Shown here one piece after another: positions 9,459-16,893 of a DNA stretch of 64,000 nucleotides. Source of the DNA: RYN-230 sp963717125 (lineage in GTDB: Bacteria > Actinomycetota > Actinomycetes > Streptosporangiales > Streptosporangiaceae); assembly GCA_963717125.1 (NCBI GenBank), contig CAVQVG010000013.1, positions 372,001-436,000 on the forward strand. Reading direction: 5' to 3'. How positions within the stretch are numbered: the first letter of the stretch is position 1; each line of letters opens with the position of its first letter. The notes beneath the pieces are model-generated. The model was given only the letters and a program-made list of their open reading frames with translations, searched no databases and had not been told where the DNA came from. The position numbers and the translations under genes are program-made.

Positions 9459-9467
9459 GAGCGCAGG

Positions 9468-11183
9468 TTATCGCTGTGCCCGGGCGGCCTCGCCGACCCC
9501 AGCACCTTGAACGTCCGCCGTCAGCTCCGGGTGGCGCAGCGCGGACCGCGCCTGCTCGAACGCGGCGGCCAGACCGATCAGCCGGGGCTCGCTCCAGGCC
9601 GGGCCGAGGAAGGAGAGGCCGACCGGCAGCCCGTGCACCTGACCGGCCGGCACGCTGATCGCCGGGTAGCCGGCCACCGCGGACGGGCTGGAGGTGTGGA
9701 ACACGTCATGATCGCCGAGCACGTGGTCGGTCAGCCAGGCCGGGTTGGCGGTCAGCGTCACGATCGCGTCCAGCCGGTGCGCGGCGAGCGGGCCGTCCAG
9801 CGCCGCCCGGGCCCGCGCGCCCGCCGCCGCCCGTGCCGCCAGCGCCGCCGGGTCGGCCGGGTCCCCGCTGGTCGCCTCGGCCTGCTCGAACAGTTCCTGG
9901 CCGAAGTGGACCAGCACCTCGTGGGCGTTATGCAGGTTGTAGTCGATGAGCTCGGCCAAGGAGCGCGGCCGCGGGCTGGGCAGGGTGGGCAGGTAGCGGT
10001 TGAGGTCGCGCTTGAACTCGTGCAGCAGCGCGGCGAACTCGGGCTCCTCCACGTCGGCGGCGCCGGGCAGGTCCACCGGGTCCAGCACGGTCGCGCCGTG
10101 CCGGCGGAGCAGGGCGACGGCGGCGTCGAGCACGGCCAGCGTGGCCTGGCCCGCCTCGCGGCAGCCCGCCCGCCACACGCCGAGCCGGGCGCCATCCAGC
10201 GCGCCGGGGTCCAGGCACGCGGTGTAGTCGGTGCGCTGGACGGCCGCCTGCGCGGTGGCCGGGTCGGCGGCGTCGGCCGCGGCCAGCGCGCTCAGCAGCG
10301 CGGCCGCGTCGGCCACGGTGCGGGCCATCGGGCCCGCGGTGTCCTGCTCCGCCGATATCGGCACGATCCCGTGCCGGCTGACCAGGCCCAGGGTGGGTTT
10401 GATGCCGACCACGCCGCACGCGCTGGCCGGGCAGACGATCGAGCCGTCGGTCTCGGTGCCCACCGCGAGCGGCACCAGGCCGGCCGCCACGGCCACCGCG
10501 GAGCCGGAACTCGACCCGGACGGGTTGCGGTCCAGGGCGTGCGGGTTGACGGCCTGGCCGCCCAGCGTGCTCCAGCCACTGCTGGACCGGCTCGAGCGGA
10601 AGTTGGCCCACTCGGACAGGTTCGCCTTGCCCACGATGACCGCGCCCGCCGCGCGCAGCCGGCCGACCAGGAAGGCGTCACCGGTCTCCGCGCCGAGCAG
10701 CGCGGGCGAGCCCGCCGTGGCGGGCAGCCCGGTCACCGCGATGTTGTCTTTGATCAGTACCGGGATGCCGTGCAGCGGGCCGCTGTTCTCGTCGCGTCGT
10801 TGATCACGGGCGGCTGCCTCGGCGGTGGCCTCCGGGCTGACCGTGATGACCGCGCGCAACCGCGGGTTGAGCGCGGCGATCCGGTCCAGGCAGCGGGCGG
10901 TCAGCGCGGCGGAGGTCAGCGTGCCCGCGGTCATGGCCTGGTGCAGTGCGGCGACCGACTCCGCGGAGGCTGGGGCGCTGGTGGCTCGCGCGCCGGAGGC
11001 TGGGGCGGCGGTGGCTCGCGCGCCGGGGGCTGGGGCGGCGGTGGCTCGCGCGCCGGGGGCTGGGGCGGCGGTGGCTGGCGCGCCGGAGGGTGGGGCGGCG
11101 GTGGCTCGCGCGCCGGAGGCTGGGGCAGGCTCGCCGGGTGCACTGTCCCTGGGGCTGGTGGGCGGCGGGGCGGGCGCGGGCAT
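9468..11183 (-). CDS. Amidase signature family protein
   Basis: 571-residue amidase. The Ser-cisSer-Lys machinery is visible: Lys in GIPVLIKDNIAVTGLPATAG and the Gly/Ser-rich signature NPSGSSSGSAVAVAAGLVPL followed by GTETDGSIVCPASACGVVG. It hydrolyses an amide that cannot be named from sequence. The first 75 residues are a low-complexity stretch of ten-residue units (APASGARATA), coded by 30-bp tandem repeats. The true start may therefore be later, near SAESVAALHQAM; no clear ribosome site precedes ATG 11183. It sits 9 bp upstream of mshC, an arrangement that may be an operon. Confidence 0.88.
   Translation of the reverse strand: MPAPAPPPTSPRDSAPGEPAPASGARATAAPPSGAPATAAPAPGARATAAPAPGARATAAPASGARATSAPASAESVAALHQAMTAGTLTSAALTARCLDRIAALNPRLRAVITVSPEATAEAAARDQRRDENSGPLHGIPVLIKDNIAVTGLPATAGSPALLGAETGDAFLVGRLRAAGAVIVGKANLSEWANFRSSRSSSGWSTLGGQAVNPHALDRNPSGSSSGSAVAVAAGLVPLAVGTETDGSIVCPASACGVVGIKPTLGLVSRHGIVPISAEQDTAGPMARTVADAAALLSALAAADAADPATAQAAVQRTDYTACLDPGALDGARLGVWRAGCREAGQATLAVLDAAVALLRRHGATVLDPVDLPGAADVEEPEFAALLHEFKRDLNRYLPTLPSPRPRSLAELIDYNLHNAHEVLVHFGQELFEQAEATSGDPADPAALAARAAAGARARAALDGPLAAHRLDAIVTLTANPAWLTDHVLGDHDVFHTSSPSAVAGYPAISVPAGQVHGLPVGLSFLGPAWSEPRLIGLAAAFEQARSALRHPELTADVQGAGVGEAARAQR
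10970..11125. repeat. 30-bp tandem repeats in the amidase N-terminus
   Basis: Five in-frame copies of a 30-bp GC-rich unit (core GGTGGCTCGCGCGCCGG) encode APASGARATA-like decapeptides. Copies differ at only a few bases. The array is at the extreme 5' end of the amidase gene. Confidence 0.75.
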
Positions 11184-11200
11184 GGTGGCAGGATAACGGG

Positions 11201-11749
11201 GTGCAGATACAGATGGGTGAGCTCGAAACGGTGCCCGCGCTCGACCGGCCGGACCTGCTCGCGCCGGCCGTGGCCGCAGCGCTGGCCGCGCTGGACGGCC
11301 TGGCTGACCAGGTGGCGGTAGCGGAGATCGATCCGGAGCTGGCGGACACCGCCGCGTTCTGCGAGCGGTATGGCGTGGGCCTGGCCGAGTCGGCCAACTG
11401 CGTGCTGATCAGCGGGCGGCGCGGCGGGGAGACCCGGTTCGCCGCGTGCATGGTGCTGGCCACCACCCGGGCCGACGTGAACGGCGTGGCCCGGCGGGAG
11501 CTCGACGTACGCAAGGCCTCGTTCGCGCCGCGCGACGTGGCGGTGGCCGAGACCGGAATGGAGTACGGCGGCATCACCCCGATCGGGCTGCCGGCGGCCT
11601 GGCCGGTCCTGGTTGACGGGGCCGTGGCGGGGACGGCGCGGGTGGTGATCGGCAGCGGCGTGCGGCGGTCCAAGCTGGTCCTGCCCGGCGCGGTGCTGGG
11701 TCAGCTGCCGGGCGCCGCCGTCATCCAGGGCCTCGCCACCCCCGCCTGA
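11201..11749 (+). CDS. YbaK/EbsC family (aminoacyl-tRNA deacylase-like) protein
   Basis: 182 residues from GTG 11201; ATG 11213 is an alternative and neither has a strong ribosome site. The protein has the YbaK/ProX fold pattern: ESANCVLISG followed by ACMVLATTRADVNGVARREL and the family hallmark GMEYGGITPIGLP. Homologues hydrolyse mis-acylated tRNA (for example Cys-tRNA-Pro or Ala-tRNA-Pro). Substrate specificity cannot be read from the sequence. It is divergent from the amidase, 17 bp apart. Confidence 0.82.
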   Translation: MQIQMGELETVPALDRPDLLAPAVAAALAALDGLADQVAVAEIDPELADTAAFCERYGVGLAESANCVLISGRRGGETRFAACMVLATTRADVNGVARRELDVRKASFAPRDVAVAETGMEYGGITPIGLPAAWPVLVDGAVAGTARVVIGSGVRRSKLVLPGAVLGQLPGAAVIQGLATPA

Positions 11750-11751
11750 CC

Positions 11752-11868
11752 CGGCGCACCCGCGCACCCGGCGCACCCCGCGTACCCGGCGCGGTCGGCG
11801 CACCCCCTCGCACCCCGCGTACCCGGCGCGGCCGGCGCACCCCGCGTACCCGGCGCACCCGGCGCGCC
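11752..11868. repeat. GC-rich short tandem repeats
   Basis: Degenerate repeats of CCCGGCGCACC and CCCCGCGTACCCGGCG fill the space after the YbaK gene. The stretch has no convincing coding potential and ends just before the hairpin at 11887. Confidence 0.65.
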
Positions 11869-11886
11869 TGTGGCCGCTGGCACGTT

Positions 11887-11932
11887 AGCGCGGTGCATTG
11901 TGCCTCGCGGGTGAGGCACGATGCACCGCGCT
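11887..11932. terminator. Bidirectional terminator hairpin
   Basis: Arms AGCGCGGTGCATTGTGCCTC and its complement (one G/T mismatch, a wobble in RNA) are separated by six bases, giving a 20-bp stem. It lies between the convergent ends of the YbaK (11749) and CPBP (11949) genes, where a shared terminator is expected. Confidence 0.8.
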
Positions 11933-11948
11933 GATGGAATAGCGGGAG

Positions 11949-12731
11949 CTACGGGAGCCAGGAGACGTGGCCGTGCAGGGCCGCGTAGCCGACGAACGCG
12001 CCGGTGTCGATCAGCGCGTGCGCGATGATCAGCGGGGTGACCCGGCCCCAGCGGCGGTACAGCAGGGCGAAGATCACACCCATCACGGCGTTCCCGATGA
12101 ACCCGCCGAAGCCCTGGTAGAGGTGGTAGGACCCGCGCAGCAGCGCGCTCACCGCGATCGCCTTGCCCGGCGCCCAGCCCAGCTGGTCCAGGCGGCGCAG
12201 CAGGTAGCCGATGACCAGGATCTCTTCCAGGATGCCGTTCTGCGCGGCGTCCAGGATCAGCACCGGGATCCGCCACCACACGGCGGGCAGGTTCTCCGGC
12301 ACCACGTTCAGCGCCAGGCCGAGCTTGTACGCGATCAGGTACAGGGCCAGCCCGGAGCCGCCGATCAGCGCGGCCAGGATCGCGCCCCTGGCCAGGTCCC
12401 GGCCGGGTTCCTTAGCGTCCAGGCCCATCGCCGAGGACGGCGTCTCACCTTCCCGGGCCAGCAGGTAGAACACCAGGGCCACCGGGACCAGCGTGGTCAG
12501 GATGTTGGCCAGCTGCAGGGTCAGGTCGAGCCAGGGCCGACCGGGGGCGAGCGAGCCGACCAGCAGGGCCTGCTGCTTGCCCAGCGACTTGTTCGCGGTC
12601 AGCGAGCCGATCAGGTTGATGATGGCGAACAGCGCGCTCGCGCCCAGCGACACCCCGAACACAACGACGATCTCCCAGCCGATGAGCCGCCTGGTCAGCG
12701 GCTTGAGGCTGGATTCCTGCAGCTGGGTCAC
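11949..12731 (-). CDS. CPBP family intramembrane glutamic endopeptidase
   Basis: 260-residue polytopic membrane protein with about seven or eight hydrophobic segments. The CPBP/Abi motifs are intact: the double Glu in NGILEEILVIGYLLRRL, the second motif as RGSYHLYQGFGGF, where the family has a (Y/F)H pair, and the C-terminal IAHALIDTGAF. Family members cleave CAAX-type or bacteriocin-related substrates inside the membrane. No bacteriocin gene is adjacent, so the substrate is unknown. Confidence 0.85.
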   Translation of the reverse strand: MTQLQESSLKPLTRRLIGWEIVVVFGVSLGASALFAIINLIGSLTANKSLGKQQALLVGSLAPGRPWLDLTLQLANILTTLVPVALVFYLLAREGETPSSAMGLDAKEPGRDLARGAILAALIGGSGLALYLIAYKLGLALNVVPENLPAVWWRIPVLILDAAQNGILEEILVIGYLLRRLDQLGWAPGKAIAVSALLRGSYHLYQGFGGFIGNAVMGVIFALLYRRWGRVTPLIIAHALIDTGAFVGYAALHGHVSWLP

Positions 12732-12965
12732 GTGAGGACTCTAGCCGCGCGGCCCGGCTGGCCCGCCCGCTGCGCGGCCCGCCCCAGGCAACCCGCACCA
12801 GCTCCACAGCTACCTTCCAGGTAAGTCGCAGCTCATCTTGGGTTTAGTTTCAGCTAACATCCAGATTCAGCGACGAACGCCCACATGGCACGCGCCCGGT
12901 ACGCCTGAACCGGACAATTCAGCCACATAGGCGCACGTTTCGCGTGCTATGTCGGTGTTTGTCGC

Positions 12966-13018
12966 TGATCGGGACCGGGAATCGGTGATCGGGACCGGGA
13001 ATCGGTGGTCGAGACCGG
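12966..13018. repeat. 20-bp direct repeat, two perfect copies plus a partial
   Basis: TGATCGGGACCGGGAATCGG repeats exactly at 12966-12985 and 12986-13005, with a degenerate third copy to about 13018. It lies in the 475-bp gap between the CPBP start and the DUF397 stop. No gene is supported in that gap. Confidence 0.8.
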
Positions 13019-13086
13019 TACATGTGGTGGCGAGCCGGGTCTGGCGGAGACAGGGAGACAGGCTGGGCAAGACCATCCAGGCAAAG

Positions 13087-13125
13087 CACTGGCCGCCGTG
13101 TCGCGCAGGTACACGGCGGCCAGTG
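13087..13125. terminator. Hairpin downstream of the XRE-DUF397 operon
   Basis: CACTGGCCGCCGTGT at 13087-13101 pairs perfectly with 13111-13125 around a 9-base loop. It lies about 80 bp beyond the DUF397 stop at 13207, in the position of a transcription terminator for that minus-strand operon. Confidence 0.65.
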
Positions 13126-13206
13126 GCTAAGGGCTACGGGCTTTCGGCGGCTGATCGCGGCCCGGGACGGCCGCGCAGGCTCATATATATAGGTCGCTGG
13201 CCTGTC

Positions 13207-13440
13207 TCAGACCAGCAGGTCGTCGAACTCGCCGAGCTTCACGCCCTCGATGAGCGCGGCGATCTCGGCCCGGGTGTAGATAAGGGCGGGGCCCTCCGGA
13301 TTACGCGAATTACGCACCGCGAACTCGCCCTCGTTAAGCCGGGCCACCTCGACGCATGTCCCCTGGGAGTTGCTGATGCTGCTCTTGCGCCAGCAGGCAT
13401 CAACCAAGTCGGTGGCAGGCATTCCGTTGTATGTGTTCAT
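13207..13440 (-). CDS. DUF397 domain-containing protein
   Basis: 77 residues with the DUF397 pattern: CWRKSSISNSQGTCVEVA, then FAVRNSRNPEGPALIYTRAE. Such proteins are small partners of the XRE/DUF5753 regulator encoded immediately upstream. Here the two genes abut: the regulator stop (13441-13443) is directly followed by this ATG with no spacer, so translation is coupled. By analogy with BldB/WhiJ-type pairs it probably modulates the DNA-binding partner. Confidence 0.9.
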   Translation of the reverse strand: MNTYNGMPATDLVDACWRKSSISNSQGTCVEVARLNEGEFAVRNSRNPEGPALIYTRAEIAALIEGVKLGEFDDLLV

Positions 13441-14331
13441 CTATCCGACTTCCTCAAGCATCCCGCTCAGGATTTCTGTGGTGTGTTCCGGCGACTCGCT
13501 CTCGACACTGAGGCGTTCCATCACCTCGGTGTAGCGTTCCACGTCGTCGCGTTTGTCCAGGTAAAGGGAGCTCGTCAGCTGTTCGACGTATACCACGTCA
13601 GGCAGGTTGACCTCGGGGAACCGAAGGATAGTGAAAGCCCCGCCTTCGGCTGCGTGGCCACCAGAGCTGAACGGGACCACTTGGAGCGTGATGTTGGGCT
13701 CCTTGGTCACCTCGATCAACCGCTCGAGCTGCGCCCGCATCACCTCCTTGCCCCCAATCGGCCGCCGCAGCGCGGCTTCATCCACCACCGCCCACAAGCG
13801 CGGTGCATCGGGCTTGCTCAGCAGTTCCTGCCGGGCGACGCGCAGGCTGACCCGGCGCTCGATTTCCTCAGCAGAAGCTCCTGGCTGACCCAACCGGACC
13901 ACTGCTCTGGCGTAGTCCGCCGTCTGCAGCAGTCCAGGGACGAACTGGACTTCGTAGAGCCTGATGAGAGCCGCGGCCTCTTCCAGGCCGACATAGACCT
14001 GGAACCAGTCCGGGAGCACGTCCCCATACTTGTGCCACCAGCCCGGGGAATTCGCTTCCCTGGCCAGCGCCACCAGGGTGGCCCGCTCGGTCTCATCGTT
14101 GACCCCGTATATCTCCAGCAGATCGACAACGTCGCGCTCCTTGAAGCTGACCCTGCCGAGTTCCATGCGGCTGATTTTGGAACCGGATGCGCGGATGGCG
14201 TAGCCGGCGTCCTCGCGCGTGATCCCCCTGGCCTCACGCAGCCTCCGCAGCTGGGAGCCGAGAAGGATGCGGAGCACCGTTGGCCCGCTCCCCGGCTGTA
14301 CTGAGATCACTCCAACCCCCCAGCGATTCAC
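13441..14331 (-). CDS. XRE family transcriptional regulator with DUF5753
   Basis: Helix-turn-helix regulator of the WhiJ-like type. The HTH occupies LGSQLRRLREARGITREDAG with IRASGSKISRMELGR as recognition part. The remaining 200 residues are a DUF5753 domain (EVQFVPGLLQTADYARAVV, LWAVVDEAALRRPIGG, VVPFSSGGH). ATG 14331 gives 296 residues, but GTG 14277 has a GGGAG nine bases upstream and gives a more typical N-terminus. It forms a coupled pair with the DUF397 gene, and an ATP-binding anti-sigma-like protein is divergent, a common trio in streptomycete-like genomes. Confidence 0.88.
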   Translation of the reverse strand: MNRWGVGVISVQPGSGPTVLRILLGSQLRRLREARGITREDAGYAIRASGSKISRMELGRVSFKERDVVDLLEIYGVNDETERATLVALAREANSPGWWHKYGDVLPDWFQVYVGLEEAAALIRLYEVQFVPGLLQTADYARAVVRLGQPGASAEEIERRVSLRVARQELLSKPDAPRLWAVVDEAALRRPIGGKEVMRAQLERLIEVTKEPNITLQVVPFSSGGHAAEGGAFTILRFPEVNLPDVVYVEQLTSSLYLDKRDDVERYTEVMERLSVESESPEHTTEILSGMLEEVG

Positions 14332-14552
14332 CTCAGAAATCCGTCAGCAGCTCCTCCCGTTTGAGGCCTCCTTAACGGCCCGCACGCGCCATCGGCACTT
14401 TCATCTGCACGTGCATCCGCCCTTGCGCATGCAAGGTATATCGAGGATGATAGCGCTTGCGCGCCACACGCACGACATAGAGCCAGGAGACGGACGGGAA
14501 CCCGATGACCGCACACCGGGCGGCCTCGCCAGTCACGACGGAGGTCACTAGC

Positions 14553-15059
14553 GTGGGCCAAGAGTGGCTCCTCTCCCCCGGGGAGCCCACCGGAATGCGC
14601 TACGCGAGCCCACTGCGCCCGCCGGTGCCTGCCCTGGATGAGCTTGCCGCGACCCAGCCGTCGGCGACCTGCGGCCTGCGCCCGGTGCCCGAGGCGGTCA
14701 AGACGGGCCGGGACTTCACCCGCAACGTGCTCCTCGAGTGGCGGCTCCCTGACCTGATGGACATGGCCGGGCTGGTCGTATCCGAACTGGTCACCAACGC
14801 GCTGCGGCACGGCATGGCGCAGGCCCGGGTGCACGCGGGCGAGTGCCCGATCCGGCTCCGGCTGCTCGGCCAGGCGCCGTATGTCATGTGCATGGTCACC
14901 GACCCCGGCAGCGGCATCCCAGTGCTGCGCGATCCAGACTTGTGCGACGAGAACGGCCGCGGGCTGAACGTGGTCGAATCGTGCTGCGTCCGCTGGGGCT
15001 GGCACTTGCTCGATGAGGGCGGCAAGGTGGTCTGGGCGCTGCTGCATCCCGACACCTAA
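14553..15059 (+). CDS. ATP-binding protein, RsbW/SpoIIAB-like HATPase
   Basis: GHKL-type ATPase domain used by anti-sigma factors: DMAGLVVSELVTNALRHGMAQ (N box) and MVTDPGSGIPVLRDPD with ENGRGLNVVESCC (G boxes). GTG 14553 is chosen because GGAGGT lies 8 bases upstream; an in-frame ATG at 14505 would add 16 residues. No sensor or DHp domain is present. Stand-alone proteins of this kind often sit beside XRE/DUF397 pairs, as here. Whether it phosphorylates an anti-anti-sigma factor is not determinable. Confidence 0.85.
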   Translation: MGQEWLLSPGEPTGMRYASPLRPPVPALDELAATQPSATCGLRPVPEAVKTGRDFTRNVLLEWRLPDLMDMAGLVVSELVTNALRHGMAQARVHAGECPIRLRLLGQAPYVMCMVTDPGSGIPVLRDPDLCDENGRGLNVVESCCVRWGWHLLDEGGKVVWALLHPDT

Positions 15060-15180
15060 AACCGGGCACAGTTCGGCCTAGGCAACGGTGAACCGCGCCG
15101 CTATGCTCTTGCCGCCGCCGGCCCGGTGATCCGTGGTGAGCCGCACGGCACACTTACCTTGAGTTCACTAGGGAGCAGCT

Positions 15181-15681
15181 ATGTCGTACCAGCCGTATCC
15201 GACCGGCGGAGCCGCGGAACCGGAGCCGGAGCGCCCGGGGGCGCCCACTCCCGTGCTGCAGGCGGTCAAGCTGATGTATGCCGGCGCGGCGGTGAGCGCG
15301 ATCAGCCTCATCATCACGCTGCTGACGGTTGGCAGCCTAAAGACTGCGATACATAACGCCGATCCCTCGCTGACGGCCACCAAGCTGCACTCGGCCGAGG
15401 TCGCGGCGGTGGCTGTCGCCATCATCTTCGGCCTGATCGGAATCGGCCTGTGGCTGTGGATGGCGTATGCCAACAAGGCCGGGAAGAACTGGGCCCGGAT
15501 CACCGCCACGGTGTTCTTCGGGCTGGACACGCTGTCCGTACTGACCAGTTTCCGGCAGGCGGAGCCGATCCTGAGCCGGTTGATCACGATCCTGATCTGG
15601 CTCATCGGGCTGGGCGCGATCGTGCTGCTGTACCAGCGGGTTTCGAGCGCCTACTTCACCGCGTCGAAAACCCGCCGGTAG
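15181..15681 (+). CDS. Hypothetical membrane protein, four transmembrane helices
   Basis: 166 residues from ATG 15181 with GGGAGC six bases upstream. A short Pro/Glu-rich cytoplasmic head (YQPYPTGGAAEPEPERPG) is followed by four hydrophobic helices at roughly residues 30-52, 75-95, 103-120 and 130-150, with WARITATVFFGLDTLSVL between helices 3 and 4. This head-plus-4TM layout is frequent among uncharacterised actinobacterial proteins. No function is assigned. A TATGCT-like -10 lies near 15103. Confidence 0.75.
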   Translation: MSYQPYPTGGAAEPEPERPGAPTPVLQAVKLMYAGAAVSAISLIITLLTVGSLKTAIHNADPSLTATKLHSAEVAAVAVAIIFGLIGIGLWLWMAYANKAGKNWARITATVFFGLDTLSVLTSFRQAEPILSRLITILIWLIGLGAIVLLYQRVSSAYFTASKTRR

Positions 15682-15723
15682 CCCGGCCCCGGTCAGCCCT
15701 GGCCAGCCCCGGGTCAGCCCTGG

Positions 15724-16554
15724 CTAGTGCGCGGCCAGGGCGTGGCAGGCGACGGCGGCCGCCGCGACCACGTTGAGCGAGTCCACGCCCAGGGCCATGG
15801 CCGAGGCGCTCATCGGGATGCAGATCGGCTCGTCGGCCTCGCGCATCCAGCGGGCGGACAGCCCGTCGCCCTCGCAGCCGAGTAGCAGCGCCACCCGGTC
15901 CGCCGCGCCCACCCCGGCGGGCAGCGCGGCGCCGATCGGCGTGGCTGACTGGTCCGGGGTGAGCGCCAGCAGCCGGAAACCGGCCGTGCGCAACTGCCCG
16001 AGGCCGCCGTACCAGTCAGCCATCCGGGCATACGGCACGGCGAACACCGCACCCATGGACACCTTGACCGCGCGCCGGTAGAGCGGGTCGGCGCAGCGCG
16101 GGGACAGGATCACCGCGTCGGCCCCGAACGCGGCCGCGCAGCGGAACACCGCGCCCACGTTGCCGTGATCGACCAGGTCCTCCAGTACCACGACCCGCCG
16201 GGCCGCGGCCAGCACCTGGTCCACCGCGGGCAGCGCTGGCCGGGCCACCGAGGCCAGCGCGCCGCGGTGCACCCGGTAGCCGGTCAGCCGCCGGGCCACC
16301 TCGTCGCCCACCAGATAAACCGGGGCGGCGCAGCCGTCAGCCAGCGCGGCCAGCCGGGCCAGCCCGGCCGTGGTGAGCAGTATCGACCGGACCGGGTAGC
16401 CAGCCGCCAGCGCGCGGCGGATCACCTTGTCCCCCTCCGCGACGAACAGCCCGTGCCGGGCCTCCAGGCTGGTGCGCAGGTCGGCGTCGGTCAGCGAGAC
16501 GTAGTCGGCGAGCCGCGGATCGGCCGGGTCGGCGACCTCGATGGGACCAGTCAC
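15724..16554 (-). CDS. TrmH/SpoU family RNA methyltransferase
   Basis: 276 residues from GTG 16554. An N-terminal substrate-binding domain (EARHGLFVAEGDKVIRRALA) precedes the SPOUT knot domain with VVLEDLVDHGNVGAVFRCAA (motif 1), LLLGCEGDGLSARW (motif 2) and CIPMSASAMALGVDSLNVVA (motif 3), which form the knotted SAM site. It is predicted to 2'-O-methylate rRNA or tRNA ribose. The precise target (TrmH, RlmB or TsnR type) cannot be chosen; the C-terminal motif is complete and the gene looks functional. Confidence 0.9.
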   Translation of the reverse strand: MTGPIEVADPADPRLADYVSLTDADLRTSLEARHGLFVAEGDKVIRRALAAGYPVRSILLTTAGLARLAALADGCAAPVYLVGDEVARRLTGYRVHRGALASVARPALPAVDQVLAAARRVVVLEDLVDHGNVGAVFRCAAAFGADAVILSPRCADPLYRRAVKVSMGAVFAVPYARMADWYGGLGQLRTAGFRLLALTPDQSATPIGAALPAGVGAADRVALLLGCEGDGLSARWMREADEPICIPMSASAMALGVDSLNVVAAAAVACHALAAH

Positions 16555-16560
16555 CCTGTC

Positions 16561-16760
16561 AGTATTAGCCGGGGGGGCGACCCCCCGGACCCCCCGATCG
16601 CCGCTCCGCGCCGAGCGGCGGCCAGCCGCCGCGATCAAGGGGAAACGACCCCCCGCTCTGCTTCCCCGGGGGACTACCCCGGAACCCCGGCCCCCGCTCG
16701 CCGCTTCGCGCCGAACGCCGACTCGGCGAGCACACGCTTCGGCGCGCCTCGGCTCGTCGG
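16561..16760. repeat. GC-rich intergenic repeat with small palindromes
   Basis: The spacer upstream of trmH contains two related copies of a segment containing TCGCCGCTYCGCGCCGA (around 16597 and 16700), each preceded by long C/G runs (GGGGGGCGACCCCCC). CGCCGCTCCGCGCCGAGCGG, extended by CG, forms an 8-bp stem at 16599-16620. No gene is supported. It resembles an extragenic palindromic element. Confidence 0.45.
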
Positions 16761-16893
16761 CGCGTGCCCGGAACGGCATCACTAACCACACTCATTACAA
16801 CCTTAGTAACTGCCTGATCTGTACAGAGTTGCCCGGATAAAGTCGTGACGCCAGGCCGTGGGAGAACCCCGGATCGCGCGATCGAGGGATGAC

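Noticed and set aside
8256..11321. 1021-codon plus-strand frame opposite mshC and the amidase
   Set aside because: It is composed of Gly/Arg/Gln/His-rich text typical of the antisense of GC-rich genes; both minus-strand genes have full family motifs.
11752..11868. Possible CRISPR-like array
   Set aside because: Repeats are degenerate GC-rich units of varying length without regular spacers, and no cas genes are present.
12867..13076. 69-residue minus-strand ORF upstream of CPBP
   Set aside because: It runs through the 20-bp direct repeats and shows no family features or ribosome site.
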